Source of the DNA: Luteimonas fraxinea
Lineage (GTDB): Bacteria; Pseudomonadota; Gammaproteobacteria; Xanthomonadales; Xanthomonadaceae
Assembly (NCBI RefSeq): GCF_021233355.1
Contig: NZ_CP089507.1
Location: forward strand, 2,729,001-2,793,000
DNA: 64,000 nt
Direction of reading: 5' to 3'
Positions 27,394 through 36,760 of the stretch are shown one piece after another; positions within the stretch are counted from its first letter, which is position 1, and every line of letters begins with the position of its first letter. The notes beneath the pieces were generated by a model. It ran no database searches and was not told where the DNA came from. It saw only the letters and a list, made by a program, of their open reading frames with translations. Both the position numbers and the translations under genes were made by a program.

Positions 27394-27784
27394 GCCCGAA
27401 GTCTAGGCGGTGTCGCGCGGGTGGGGATAGGTGCCGAAAGTCGGCTTTGCTTCAACGTTCTCTTCGCAGGTACATCGCTGGGCGGACGCCGTTGCGTCGC
27501 ATGGGCGTTCTGCGGTGTCTTTGATTCGGCTTTGGCTTTGGCTTTGGTTGTGGCTTGCGCCTTGGCTTGGCTTTCGCGCTTGCTCCTGCTTCGGCTTTTC
27601 GCTTTGCTCTTGGCTCTGATCTCAATCGAGCCGTAAAGCGAGCCGAGCATCGCAGGGCGACGGGGTCGAAGAGCAGCCCATGTCTGAGCGCAGCGAGTTT
27701 GGGCTGCGTGCCCCGTCGTCCGAGAAGCGCAGGGGACCGCCGCGGCTGTATCGCGGCGGATCGCGTCCGGCGAAGACGGTTTTT

Positions 27785-27827
27785 GCTTACTTTTGCCAAG
27801 ACAAAAGTAAGCCGCGCGACAGCGCGG
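27785..27827. repeat. Palindromic module of the left repeat copy
   Basis: Arms GCTTACTTTTG and CAAAAGTAAGC (11 bp, perfect) enclose CCAAGA (27785-27812). A second small hairpin CCGCGC-GACA-GCGCGG (27812-27827) adjoins it. Confidence 0.75.
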
Positions 27828-27948
27828 AAGCCCTGTACTTGATCTTCGCTCCTGCGGTTGATTCTCTGCTTGGAACGTCGAGGTCGCAGAGCGACAAGCG
27901 GAGATGCGCAAGCAAGTGCACGGCTTTCGCCCGCTGCGCGCGCGAGTC

Positions 27949-27980
27949 CCTTTTGGATGGACCCAAAAGGAACCAAAAGG
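27949..27980. repeat. Palindromic module of the right repeat copy
   Basis: Arms CCTTTTGG and CCAAAAGG (8 bp, perfect) enclose ATGGAC (27949-27970), and a second CCAAAAGG follows at 27973-27980. It occupies the same place in the element as the unrelated palindrome of the other copy. Confidence 0.7.
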
Positions 27981-28234
27981 TCCCTTCGCCGGACGCGATC
28001 CGACGCGATGAAGCCGCGCCGGTGCCCTCCGCTCCTCGCCTGACGCGGCACGCAGCCCAAACTCGCTGCGCTTAGACATGGGCTGCTCTACGGCCACGCC
28101 AGGCTCCGGTGCTCGGCTCGCTCTACGGCTCGATTTCAGATCAAAAGCTGGAAGCCAAAGCCAAAGCCAAAGCCAAAGCCAAAGCCAAAGCCAAAGCCAA
28201 AACTAAAGCCGAAGACCTGCAGACAGCACAACGC

Positions 28235-28260
28235 AAAACGCCGCCCGAAGGCGGCGTTTT
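28235..28260. terminator. Rho-independent terminator after bamD
   Basis: AAAACGCCGCC and GGCGGCGTTTT (11 bp) enclose CGAA. A T-run follows on both strands because of the terminal A/T block. It lies 20 bases after the bamD stop on the minus strand and could also stop transcription out of the repeat region. Confidence 0.8.
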
Positions 28261-28279
28261 TATCCAACAACCAGCGACC

Positions 28280-29146
28280 TCAGTCGCGGTCGTTGTCGAT
28301 CGCGGTGCGCTCGGTGGCGAACGGGTTGAGGCGGCGGATCTTCCACGGCTCGTTCGGCCAGTTGCCGGTCAGCGACGGGTGATCGGGCTCGTTCTGCTCG
28401 AGCACGCGACGGGCGTCGGCGGCGAGGGTGTCGTTGCCGAGGTTGGCGTAGCTCGCTGCCAGGAGCGCGACCGCGTCGTTCTGGTACTCGCTCTGCGGGT
28501 AGGTTTCGAGCAGGTAGGTCGCGCGCTGCGCGGCGGCCACGTAGGCCTCGCGGCGCAGGTAGTACAGGCCGGTCTCGATCTCGTGGCGGGCGAAGGTGTT
28601 GCGCAGCGTGGCCATGCGGTTGCGCGCGTCGGCGGCGTAGCGGCTGTTCGGGTAACGGTCGGTCACGGTGTTGAAGTCCGCGTACGCCTGGTTGGGCGAG
28701 GCGAGATCGCGACGGCTGCTGTCCAGGCTCCACACGCGCTGCAGGAACACCGTGTCGCGGTTGGAGTTCACCAGGCCGCGCAGGTAGTACATGTAGGGGA
28801 TGTTGCGGTGCGTGGGATAGGTGCGGATGAAGCGGTCGATGCCCGAGATCGCTTCCTCGTTGTTGCCCATCTTGTAGTTGGCGTACGCGGTCTCGACCAG
28901 CGCCTGCTCGGTGTAGGGGCCGTACGGGTACTGCGCGACGAGGCGGCGGAACGACGTGGCGCCGTTGCTCCAGTTGCCTTTGCGCATCGAGTCGTGGCCC
29001 TTCTGGTAGAGCTCGGCGACGGGCACGCCCTCGTTCTCGTCGTCCTTGGTGTTGCGGGAGCAGCCCGCGGCGACCATGACGACCAGCAACAGGAGCATCG
29101 AAGTGCGGGCCAGGGCGCGGATCGGCGAGGCGAGGCGTGGGGTCAT
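28280..29146 (-). CDS. bamD: Outer-membrane assembly lipoprotein BamD
   Basis: 288 residues. It is an essential lipoprotein of the BAM complex that inserts beta-barrel proteins, including the TonB receptors in this window. The signal peptide ends in lipobox VAAGC with lipidated Cys29. Tetratricopeptide-like helices follow: LYQKGHDSMRKGNW, FRRLVAQYPYGPYTEQA, FIRTYPTHRNIPYMYYLRGL. The start is the only ATG before the signal peptide. It diverges from rluD over 90 bases, the usual bamD/rluD arrangement of gammaproteobacteria. Confidence 0.96.
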   Translation of the reverse strand: MTPRLASPIRALARTSMLLLLVVMVAAGCSRNTKDDENEGVPVAELYQKGHDSMRKGNWSNGATSFRRLVAQYPYGPYTEQALVETAYANYKMGNNEEAISGIDRFIRTYPTHRNIPYMYYLRGLVNSNRDTVFLQRVWSLDSSRRDLASPNQAYADFNTVTDRYPNSRYAADARNRMATLRNTFARHEIETGLYYLRREAYVAAAQRATYLLETYPQSEYQNDAVALLAASYANLGNDTLAADARRVLEQNEPDHPSLTGNWPNEPWKIRRLNPFATERTAIDNDRD

Positions 29147-29236
29147 GGGGGCAATTGGGCGTATGGGCACGAACCGCGGATAATAACAGTCCGGGTGGAT
29201 CGCCCGGCTTTCCCCGCCTGAACCCGAGCCGTCCCG

Positions 29237-30226
29237 ATGCAGCAAGACCCCAGCGACCACCCCGACCACCGCACCGCCACGGTGCCGGATGCCGCGGCAG
29301 GGCGCCGTTTCGACGCCGTGCTCGCCGAACTCTTCCCCCAGTTCTCCCGCTCCAAGCTGACCACCTGGATCAAGTCCGGCGAGGTGCTGCTGAACGGTGA
29401 AGTGCCGCGCCCGCGCGACGCGGTGGTGGGCGGGGAGACCGTCAGCCTGAACGTCGTGCTCGAGACCCAGACCACGGCCGAGCCGCAGGACATCCCGCTG
29501 TCGGTGCTGTTCGAAGACGATCAGGTGATCGTGGTCGACAAGCCGGCCGGACTGGTCGTCCACCCGGGCGCCGGCAACTACGACGGCACCCTGGTCAATG
29601 CGCTGCTGTTCCGCGACGCCTCGCTGGCGACGCTGCCGCGCGCGGGCATCGTGCACCGGCTCGACAAGGACACCTCGGGCGTCATGGTGGTCGCGCGCAC
29701 GCTCGAAGCGCACAACGCGCTGGTCGAGCAGCTGTCGGCGCGCGACGTGCATCGCCAGTATCTGGCCGTCGTGGTCGGCGCGCTGGTGTCGGGCGGCACC
29801 GCCGATGCGCCGATCGACCGCCACCCGCGCGACCGCCTGCGCATGGGCGTGCGCGAGGACGGCCGCGAAGCCGTCACCCACTACCGCCTGCGCGAGCGCT
29901 TCCGCGCGCACACGGCGCTCGAATGCCGGCTCGAAACCGGCCGCACGCACCAGATCCGCGTGCACATGGCGCATCTGCGGCATTCGATCCTCGGCGACCC
30001 GCTCTACGGCGGTTCGCTGAAGCTGCCCAAGGGCGCGTCGGACGAGATGATCGCGACGCTGCGCGGTTTCCGCCGCCAGGCGCTGCACGCCGAGACGCTG
30101 GAGTTCAAGCATCCGGTCACCGGCGAGGCCGTGCGCTGCAGCGCGCCGCTGCCCGAGGACATGCAGGTGCTGCTGAAAGTGCTGCGTGCGGATGCGATCC
30201 AGCACGCGGAGATGGGCCGCCGGTGA
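29237..30226 (+). CDS. rluD: 23S rRNA pseudouridine(1911/1915/1917) synthase
   Basis: 329 residues. It isomerises three uridines in helix 69 of 23S rRNA. The N-terminal S4 RNA-binding domain covers about 22-75 ([26 protein letters not shown]). The catalytic domain has [12 protein letters not shown] and the active-site HRLDKDTSG with Asp143. [10 protein letters not shown] and the LGDPLYGG region are also present. It overlaps pgeF by four bases (GTGA), so translation of the two is coupled. Confidence 0.96.
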   Translation: MQQDPSDHPDHRTATVPDAAAGRRFDAVLAELFPQFSRSKLTTWIKSGEVLLNGEVPRPRDAVVGGETVSLNVVLETQTTAEPQDIPLSVLFEDDQVIVVDKPAGLVVHPGAGNYDGTLVNALLFRDASLATLPRAGIVHRLDKDTSGVMVVARTLEAHNALVEQLSARDVHRQYLAVVVGALVSGGTADAPIDRHPRDRLRMGVREDGREAVTHYRLRERFRAHTALECRLETGRTHQIRVHMAHLRHSILGDPLYGGSLKLPKGASDEMIATLRGFRRQALHAETLEFKHPVTGEAVRCSAPLPEDMQVLLKVLRADAIQHAEMGRR

Positions 30227-30987
30227 GTGCGCTGCTGCACGCCGACTGGCCCGCGCCGCACGGCGTGCGCGCGCTGACGACGCTGCGCCATGGCGCCGGG
30301 GTGTCGCAGGCGCCGTTCGACAGTTTCAATCTCGGCAACCACCGCAGCGCTGCCGGTGACGCGCCCGATGCGGTCGCACGTAATCGCGACGTGCTGGTAG
30401 ACATCGCCGGCCTGCCGTCGCCGCCGCACTGGCTGCAGCAGGTGCACGGCGTCGAGGTCGCGCGCTTCGTCGCGCCGGCAGGCGCTGCGCAGCAGGCGCT
30501 GGTCGAGGCCGATGCATCGGTCACATCGGAACCGGGCGTGGTGCTCGCGATCCTGACCGCGGATTGCCTGCCGGTGGTGTTCGCCGCCGATGACGGCAGC
30601 GAAATCGGCGCCGCGCATGCGGGCTGGCGTGGACTCGCAGCGGGCGTGCTCGAAGCGACGGTCGCGGCGATGCGGACCTCGCCGTCGCAGCTGCGGGTGT
30701 GGCTCGGCCCGGCCGCGGGACCCGCGTCCTACGAGATCGGTGCGGAGGTGCGCGATGCGTTCGTCGCGGGTGATCCGGGCGCGGAGGCTGCGTTCGTGGC
30801 GACGCGTGACGGTCACTGGCGCGTCGATCTGTACGCGCTGGCGCGGCGGCGTCTGGAAGCGGTGGGCATCCGCGGCGATGCGATCCATGGTGGCGACCGG
30901 GACACGATCGCCGAATCCGAAGCATTCTTTTCGCATCGTCGGGATGCGCGCACGGGGCGGATCGCGACGCTGGTGTGGATGGCCTGA
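30223..30987 (+). CDS. pgeF: Multicopper-like purine nucleoside phosphorylase / PgeF family
   Basis: 254 residues from a GTG that overlaps the rluD stop by four bases. Family signatures are [18 protein letters not shown] and [11 protein letters not shown], which supply the His-Cys-His zinc site. Members cleave purine nucleosides phosphorolytically, and in Escherichia coli PgeF (YfiH) corrects mis-incorporated Ser in peptidoglycan precursors. The downstream position after rluD is conserved across proteobacteria. Which activity matters here cannot be told. Confidence 0.92.
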   Translation: MSALLHADWPAPHGVRALTTLRHGAGVSQAPFDSFNLGNHRSAAGDAPDAVARNRDVLVDIAGLPSPPHWLQQVHGVEVARFVAPAGAAQQALVEADASVTSEPGVVLAILTADCLPVVFAADDGSEIGAAHAGWRGLAAGVLEATVAAMRTSPSQLRVWLGPAAGPASYEIGAEVRDAFVAGDPGAEAAFVATRDGHWRVDLYALARRRLEAVGIRGDAIHGGDRDTIAESEAFFSHRRDARTGRIATLVWMA

Positions 30988-31045
30988 GGACAGCGTCGCG
31001 CCGTGGAGCGTCCCCGCGCAACATCGCAACGCGTGCCTTCAAGCC

Positions 31046-31132
31046 GTCGTTCCGGCGAAAGCCGGAACCCAGCGTTTTTCGCAGTTCCTTCAGGGCACAA
31101 GTCACTGGATTCCGGCTTTCGCCGGAATGACG
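31046..31132. repeat. REPIN-like inverted pair (copy 1)
   Basis: Two short palindromic repeats in opposite orientation: the left reads 'ttccggcgaaagccggaa' within 31046-31073, the right 'ttccggctttcgccggaa' within 31105-31132, about 31 bases apart. The left has two base changes from the form seen at 36761. It lies between pgeF and the convergent TonB receptor. Confidence 0.75.
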
Positions 31133-31217
31133 GAGCCGTGATCCCTGGCAATCCGTGACGCCTTCGCGCAGCCGAGGGACTGTCGTCAGGCACGGAATGT
31201 CTTTGGATCGCGCTCGA

Positions 31218-33665
31218 TCAGAACGCGTACCGCACCCGCGTGTAGTAGTACGCGCCGCTGCTGCCGATGCCCGACAGCACGTCGTAGGGCAGATTGCCGA
31301 AGTAGAAGATGTCTTCGTTCGACAGGTCGGCGTATTCATCGGTCAGGTTCTGGCCGCCGATGGCGAGCGTCCACCTGTCACCGAGGCGCACTTCGGCCTC
31401 CGCGTCGAGCTGCCACTTCGCGCCGTAGACCTGCTCGGGCTCGAAGCCGCCGCCGAAGTTGAAAACGCGCTTGGTGCTGCCGTGGCGGGTCACGCGGGCG
31501 AGCAGGTTCCAGCGGTCGTTCGTCCAGCTGCCGGTGAACGCCGAGCGCGTGCGCGGGGCGGCGTCGGTCAGCGTGTTGCTCTCCTCGACGCCGAACAGCA
31601 CTGCGTCGGGCACCACGGCCGACAGCGCGGCCGGTGTCGCGACGATGCGCTTGATCTCGGTGTCGGCGTAGCTCCAGGTGCCGGTCAGCAGCAGCGAACC
31701 GCCGGCCAGCGGATGGCGCCAGTTGGCGACGGCTTCGGCGCCGCGCGTGCGGGTGTCGGCGGCGTTGGTGAAGAAGCTGACGCTCTGCACGCCCGGCACG
31801 CCGAACTCCGCATCAATGAAGTCGGTCAGCGCATCGCTGGTGATCGCTTCCGACAGCGCGACGCGATCGTCGATGTCGATCTGGAACAGATCCAGCGAGA
31901 AGTCGAAATTCTCGCCGACGCGGCTGGTGAAGCCGAGGCTGGCGTTGATCGACTGTTCGGGCGTGAGGTCGGTCGCGCCGAGCGCGCGGGCGATCGGGTT
32001 GTTCACCGACAGCAGACGGCTCTGGATCAGCTGGCCGGCGGCGTTGTAGCCGGTGCCCGTGGATTCGTAGCCGATCTGGCCGAGTGACGGCGCGCGGAAG
32101 TTCTTCGACAGCGCGCCGCGCAGCGCGAACGCCGGCACGAACTCGTAGCGCGCGGCGAGCTTGCCGGTCACTTCGCCGCCGAAGTCGCTGTAGTGCTCGT
32201 AGCGCACGGCGGCGTCGGTGCTGAGCTTCTCCCCGAAGCTGCTCGACACGCTGGCGTAGACGCTGGCGACATCGCGGTCGAGATCGGCTTCGTCCTGCGG
32301 GGTCAGGCCGCCGCCGGCCTGTGAGCCGGTCGGGCGATCGGTGAACGGGCCGGCTGCGTAGCTCGCCGGATCGCCGGCGCCGGTTTCGTAGTTCTCGACG
32401 CGGAATTCCACGCCGGTGGCGAAGGTGTGCAGGTTGTCGCCCTGCGCGAACAGACGGCTGACGTCGACGTTGGCCAGCGTCTGGTCGAACGCGTAGTCGC
32501 CGGTCTTGAAGCGCGTGGGGCTGGACGGGCCGAGCGAGGCGTTGATCGAATCACGCAGGCGATAGGTGAATTCGTTGCGGCCGTGATTGAGGCTGGCGTC
32601 GACATCCCAGTCGCCCCACTGCGTGCGCACACCGGCGACGCCCGCGACATCGAGGTTCTCGCCGATCGACACCGGCCGGAAGCCGTTGGGATACACCTCG
32701 AGCCAGTTCGCTTCGCCGTCGGGATAGCGGAAATAGTTCGCGCCTTCGGTATCGCGCTGGTTGTAGGTGCCGAACGCGTAGAAGGTCGCGGAGTCGCCGA
32801 GTGCGATCTCGGTGTTGAGCCAGCCGTTGATGTCCTTGGCCGCGCCGTTGCCGTGGTGGTAGTTGCGCTGGCCCTGCAGGGCGAGGTTGCGCGGCGTCTG
32901 GTCCCACGGCGGAATCTGGTCGAAGCCGGCGCGATTGGTCGGCGAGAGTTCCTTGTACTCCAGGCCCACGCGCAGGAAGCCGTCGTCGCCGAGCGCGGTG
33001 CCGACCTTCGCCGCGAGCGATGCGCTCTGGCCGTCGGTGATGCGCTGGTCGGTCGGCTCGAACTTCGTGTGGTGCGCGCCGTAGCTGGCCTCGATCGCGC
33101 CGCCATCGCCGCCGTCGTCGAGAATGATGTTGATCACGCCGGCGACCGCATCGGCGCCGTATTGCGCGCCCGCGCCGTCGCGCAGCACTTCGATGCGCTT
33201 GATCGCACTGAGCGGGATCGCGTTGAAGTCCACCGGCGTGGTGCCACGGCCGACCTTCGAACCCGTCGTCACCAGCGAGGACACATGCCGGCGCTTGCCG
33301 TTGACCAGCACCAGCACCTGGTCCGGCGACAGGCCACGCAGCTGCGCGGCGCGGATGTGGTCGGCACCGCCGGAGTTCGACTGGCGCGGGATGTTGAACG
33401 ACGGCAGCAGCGCCTGCAGCGCAGCACCGAGTTCACCGTTGACCGCGCCGGCGCGGCGCAGGTCGTCTTCGTCGAGCACGTCGATCGGCGACGTCGATTC
33501 GAGCACCGTGCGGTCGGTCGCGCGCGTGCCGGTGACGATCACCGCATCCAGGCGGGTCGCGCCATCGGCGTCGGCGGTCTGCGCCGCGGCCGGCAGGGCC
33601 AGGCCGCATGCGATGGCCAGCGCCAGAGGGGTGGAGACGAGGCGGCGGGCGGACGGCATGGGCAT
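31218..33665 (-). CDS. TonB-dependent receptor
   Basis: 815 residues from the ATG at 33665, with AGGA seven bases upstream; upstream codons are Pro/Gly-rich and not signal-like. The signal peptide ends near LPAAAQ (28). The plug starts LDAVIVTGTRATDRTV with SPIDVLDEDDL as TonB-box-like and plug sequence, followed by DQVLVLVNGKRRH and IEVLRDGAGAQYG. The rest is the 22-strand barrel, ending YTRVRYAF. It shares the 'VTGTRxxDRTVxESxSPID' opening and plug pattern with the tandem receptors at 53688 and 56264, so they are one subfamily. The substrate is unknown. It diverges from a DUF3574 lipoprotein. Confidence 0.92.
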   Translation of the reverse strand: MPMPSARRLVSTPLALAIACGLALPAAAQTADADGATRLDAVIVTGTRATDRTVLESTSPIDVLDEDDLRRAGAVNGELGAALQALLPSFNIPRQSNSGGADHIRAAQLRGLSPDQVLVLVNGKRRHVSSLVTTGSKVGRGTTPVDFNAIPLSAIKRIEVLRDGAGAQYGADAVAGVINIILDDGGDGGAIEASYGAHHTKFEPTDQRITDGQSASLAAKVGTALGDDGFLRVGLEYKELSPTNRAGFDQIPPWDQTPRNLALQGQRNYHHGNGAAKDINGWLNTEIALGDSATFYAFGTYNQRDTEGANYFRYPDGEANWLEVYPNGFRPVSIGENLDVAGVAGVRTQWGDWDVDASLNHGRNEFTYRLRDSINASLGPSSPTRFKTGDYAFDQTLANVDVSRLFAQGDNLHTFATGVEFRVENYETGAGDPASYAAGPFTDRPTGSQAGGGLTPQDEADLDRDVASVYASVSSSFGEKLSTDAAVRYEHYSDFGGEVTGKLAARYEFVPAFALRGALSKNFRAPSLGQIGYESTGTGYNAAGQLIQSRLLSVNNPIARALGATDLTPEQSINASLGFTSRVGENFDFSLDLFQIDIDDRVALSEAITSDALTDFIDAEFGVPGVQSVSFFTNAADTRTRGAEAVANWRHPLAGGSLLLTGTWSYADTEIKRIVATPAALSAVVPDAVLFGVEESNTLTDAAPRTRSAFTGSWTNDRWNLLARVTRHGSTKRVFNFGGGFEPEQVYGAKWQLDAEAEVRLGDRWTLAIGGQNLTDEYADLSNEDIFYFGNLPYDVLSGIGSSGAYYYTRVRYAF

Positions 33666-33818
33666 GGAATTTCCTGGCGGAGGCGGGGAGAGGGCGGTGC
33701 CGGGCGCCGAGCTGGGGAGGGGCGACGGGGCGCCCGGCACCGCGACCGCGCTGGGCGCGGCCGGTCCACCATTGGGCACGCTTCCAATTCATACGTCCAT
33801 CCGGATCGAGCGATACAG

Positions 33819-33836
33819 TGTTGCGGCACTGCAACA
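33819..33836. promoter_or_regulatory. Inverted repeat in divergent intergenic region
   Basis: TGTTGC and GCAACA (6 bp each, perfect) are separated by GGCACT. It lies between the TonB receptor start (33665) and the DUF3574 start (33892) and has the size of a dimeric operator. No regulator gene is adjacent. Confidence 0.3.
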
Positions 33837-33891
33837 ATTCCCGGCCGCCCACGCCTCTAGCATGGCGGCCCCGCACATCCCGGCCGTGGCC

Positions 33892-34374
33892 ATGTCCCTG
33901 TTCCGTCCGTTGCTGTCGATCCTCGCCGCGTCTGCGATCGCCGCCTGCGCCACCAGCGCGCCCACGTCCGCGCCCGGGGTGCCGGAGAAGGTCGTCACCT
34001 CGGCCTATCACGGCGATGCCGCGCGACCGGCCGAAGGCATCGGCTGGGTGCGCACCGAGCTGTATTTCGCGACCGGCCAGTGGGTGGCCTCGCCCGAAGA
34101 GACCGCGGCATCGGAACAGCGCTGGCTCGACTTCCTCGATCGCGAAGTCACCCCGCGCTTTCCCAAGGGCCTGAGCGTGATCGACGTCTACGGCCAGTGG
34201 CTGCCGCCGGGCGCCAGCACGCCGTCGCGCCTGCGCTCCAAGGAGCTGGTGGTGCATCATCCCGATACGCCGGAGCAGGCCGCCGCGATCGAGGCCATCC
34301 GCACCGCATGGAAGCAGGAAACCGGTCATCTGTCGGTGCTGCGCTCGCAGCTGCACGCCGACGTCTCGTTCTGA
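33892..34374 (+). CDS. DUF3574 family lipoprotein
   Basis: 160 residues. The signal peptide MSLFRPLLSILAASAIAAC predicts lipidation at Cys19. The mature part matches the DUF3574 pattern: GWVRTELYFATGQ, WLDFLDREVTPRFPKGLSVIDVYGQW split across 82-107, and SKELVVHHPDT. The family has no assigned function. An in-frame ATG ten codons upstream is possible, but the second start gives the better signal peptide. It ends 35 bases before the next TonB receptor on the same strand, so the two may share a transcript. Confidence 0.78.
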   Translation: MSLFRPLLSILAASAIAACATSAPTSAPGVPEKVVTSAYHGDAARPAEGIGWVRTELYFATGQWVASPEETAASEQRWLDFLDREVTPRFPKGLSVIDVYGQWLPPGASTPSRLRSKELVVHHPDTPEQAAAIEAIRTAWKQETGHLSVLRSQLHADVSF

Positions 34375-34409
34375 TCATCCCGCGTCACCTGCCCGCCGAG
34401 GTGTTCCCC

Positions 34410-36671
34410 ATGTCGTCCAGCCGCGCCCGCCAGACCGTGCTCCGTCCCGCCCGCCTTGCCTTCGCACTCGCGTGCGCCCTGCCGGCGGGGGTCCTCGCCC
34501 AGGACGCGGCCACGCCCGCCGCCGCGCCGCAGGAACGCGCCGCCACGCTCGACGCGGTGCAGGTCACCGCGCAGCGCCGGGTGGAGAACATCCAGGACGT
34601 GCCCGTGTCGATCACCACGCTCGATGCCGAGAAGCTCGGCGTGCTCGGCAGCGGCGGCACCGACATCCGCTTCCTGTCGGGTCGCGTGCCCAGCCTCAAC
34701 ATCGAATCGAGCTACGGCCGCGCGTTTCCGCGCTTCTACATCCGGGGTCTCGGCAATACCGACTTCGATCTCAATGCGTCGCAGCCGGTCTCGCTGATCT
34801 ACGACGACGTCGTGCTGGAGAACCCGCTGCTGAAGGGCTTCCCGGTATTCGACATCGCCGGCGTCGAAGTGCTGCGCGGCCCGCAGGGCACGCTGTTCGG
34901 CCGCAACACGCCGGCCGGCGTGGTGAAGTTCGATTCGGTGCGCCCGAGCCAGGACTTCGAGGGCTACGGCAAGCTGGCCTACGGCAGCGACAACATGTGG
35001 AACTTCGAAGGCGCCGTCGGCGGCGCATTGACCGAGCGCTGGTCGGCGCGCGTGTCGGCGCTGTACCAGCGTCGCGACGATTCGGTGCGCAACACCCTGG
35101 CCGGTGCGCCCAACGACGGCTTCGAGGGTTACGACGAATCCGCCGCGCGCGTGCAGTTCCTGTACGAAGGCGACGGTTTCGAAGGGCTATTCAATCTGCA
35201 CCGACGCGATCTCAACGGCACCGCGCGTCTGTTCCGCGCGAACCTCGTCGAGCCGGGCAGCAACCGGTTCGTGCCTGGCTTCGATCGCGATTCGGTCTCG
35301 GTCGACGGCGTCAATTTCTCCGATCTGGAAACCTGGGGCGGCAGCGCCCGCCTGCGCTGGGATTTCGGGCAGTACAGTCTGTACTCGATCACCGGCTACG
35401 AGACGCTGGAATCCTTGAACCGCGGTGACATCGACGGTGGTTACGGCGCGGCGTTCCTGCCAGATTCCGGTCCCGGTTTCATTCCGTTCGCGGCCGAGTC
35501 GGCCGACGGCATTCCCGACCACAAGCAGATCACCCAGGAAGTGCGCATCGAGTCGAATCTCGACGGCCCCTTCGACTGGCAGGCCGGCGCGTTCTGGTTC
35601 CGCGAAGAGCTGACCGTCGACAGCCTCAACTACGACTCGCTCAGCCCCGGCAATCCGCAGACCGGCCATGCCGTGCAGGAACAGCGCAATACCGCGTGGG
35701 CACTGTTCGCATCCGGCGAATACGACGTGAGCGACAAGCTCAAGCTGCGCGGCGGCCTGCGCTACACGCAGGACAAGAAGGACTTCAGCGCCAGCGTGCT
35801 GCAGACGGTGCCGTTCGGGACGCCGGTCGGCGGCCCGTTCTCCGAGAACACCGATGTCGATGACATCAGCTGGGACGCGAGCGCGGTCTACGAACTCAAT
35901 GACGACGTCAACGTCTACGGCCGTGTCGCCAAGGGCTTCCGCGCCCCGTCGATCCAGGGCCGTCTCGCGTTCGGCGGCATCTCGGTCGCCGATTCGGAAG
36001 AAGTGATCTCGTACGAAGTCGGCATCAAGGCCGACCTGTGGGACCGCCGCGGCCGCATCGGCTTCAACCTGTTCCGCTACAACGTCGACGGCCAGCAGCT
36101 GATCGCCGTCGGCGGCGCGACCAACCAGGCGATCCTGCTCAACGCCGACAAGTCGATCGGGCAGGGCGCCGAACTCGATCTGCAGGCCTGGCTGACCGAC
36201 ACGCTGCTGGTGACCTGGGGCACGAGCTACAACGACACCGAAATCCGCGATCCGAATCTCGCGGTGGCAGTCTGCGGCGGCGGCTGCACCGTGACCGATC
36301 CCACCGTCAACGGCTTCGCCCTCGTCGACGGCAATCCGCTGCCGCAGGCACCGAAGTGGATCCACAACCTCACCGCGCGCTGGGGCGTGCCGGTCGGCGA
36401 CGATGCCGAGTTCTACGTCTACACCGACTGGGCGTATCGCGGCCAGGTCAATTTCTTCCTGTACGAATCGCCGGAATTCCGCGGCCGCTCGACGCTGGAA
36501 GGCGGTCTGCGTGTCGGCACGAACTGGAACCAGGGCAACTACGATCTCGCCGTGTTCGGCCGCAACATCACCGACAGCACGCGCATCGTCGGCGGCATCG
36601 ACTTCAACAACCTGACCGGCTTCATCAACGAACCGCGGACCTGGGGTGTGGAGTTCACGGCGAAGTTCTGA
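34410..36671 (+). CDS. TonB-dependent receptor (different subfamily)
   Basis: 753 residues. The signal peptide ends near AGVLAQ (30). The plug region has LDAVQVTAQRRVENIQDVPVSITTL, a form found in siderophore- and secondary-metabolite-type receptors of Caulobacter, Sphingomonas and Xanthomonas, then FYIRGLGNTDFDLNA and VEVLRGPQGTLFGRNTPAG. The barrel ends WGVEFTAKF. It is clearly not of the same subfamily as the 31218 receptor. A nucleobase-type permease follows 273 bases downstream beyond a REPIN-like repeat, so import of a purine-like or similar compound is possible but unproven. Confidence 0.92.
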   Translation: MSSSRARQTVLRPARLAFALACALPAGVLAQDAATPAAAPQERAATLDAVQVTAQRRVENIQDVPVSITTLDAEKLGVLGSGGTDIRFLSGRVPSLNIESSYGRAFPRFYIRGLGNTDFDLNASQPVSLIYDDVVLENPLLKGFPVFDIAGVEVLRGPQGTLFGRNTPAGVVKFDSVRPSQDFEGYGKLAYGSDNMWNFEGAVGGALTERWSARVSALYQRRDDSVRNTLAGAPNDGFEGYDESAARVQFLYEGDGFEGLFNLHRRDLNGTARLFRANLVEPGSNRFVPGFDRDSVSVDGVNFSDLETWGGSARLRWDFGQYSLYSITGYETLESLNRGDIDGGYGAAFLPDSGPGFIPFAAESADGIPDHKQITQEVRIESNLDGPFDWQAGAFWFREELTVDSLNYDSLSPGNPQTGHAVQEQRNTAWALFASGEYDVSDKLKLRGGLRYTQDKKDFSASVLQTVPFGTPVGGPFSENTDVDDISWDASAVYELNDDVNVYGRVAKGFRAPSIQGRLAFGGISVADSEEVISYEVGIKADLWDRRGRIGFNLFRYNVDGQQLIAVGGATNQAILLNADKSIGQGAELDLQAWLTDTLLVTWGTSYNDTEIRDPNLAVAVCGGGCTVTDPTVNGFALVDGNPLPQAPKWIHNLTARWGVPVGDDAEFYVYTDWAYRGQVNFFLYESPEFRGRSTLEGGLRVGTNWNQGNYDLAVFGRNITDSTRIVGGIDFNNLTGFINEPRTWGVEFTAKF

Positions 36672-36760
36672 GGCGGTTTGCCTCAATCACGACTTCCGTA
36701 ACGGAACTCGAGACTGTTGGAGCGTGCGACCAGATGACGGTTGCGCGTGAATCCTGCCCT

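Larger units (their letters stand above)
27528..28201. repeat. Compound modular inverted repeat
   Basis: Two diverged copies of one element lie head to head. From the outside in each has: a tract of GGCTTT/GCCAAA-type hexamers (27528-27600 degenerate; 28154-28201 eight exact GCCAAA copies), an 88-base arm (27625-27712 and 28047-28134, inverted, about 80 percent alike by eye, both with 'cagcccatgtct' and 'gagtttgggctgcgtgcc'), a stretch ending 'atcgcgtccggcgaag', and a short palindrome that differs between copies. No transposase is present. Confidence 0.8.
27394..28279. other. Gene-free stretch between acyltransferase and bamD
   Basis: 886 bases with several open frames but no protein-like sequence or ribosome-binding sites. 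It consists almost wholly of a compound inverted repeat (27528-28201) and the bamD terminator (28235-28260). The frames encode low-complexity Lys/Ala or Arg-rich strings that mirror the DNA repeat. Confidence 0.75.

Noticed and set aside
27381..28109. Several open frames in the repeat region, including Lys/Ala repeats
   Set aside because: Their proteins only mirror the hexamer repeat and palindromes; no ribosome-binding site or domain.
27528..28201. Possible CRISPR array or insertion sequence
   Set aside because: No regular spacers and no transposase or cas gene; repeats are inverted or contiguous.
31046..31132. Possible rho-independent terminator of pgeF
   Set aside because: The same sequence recurs at 36761-36871 as an inverted pair, so it is better read as a REP element, though it may also stop transcription.
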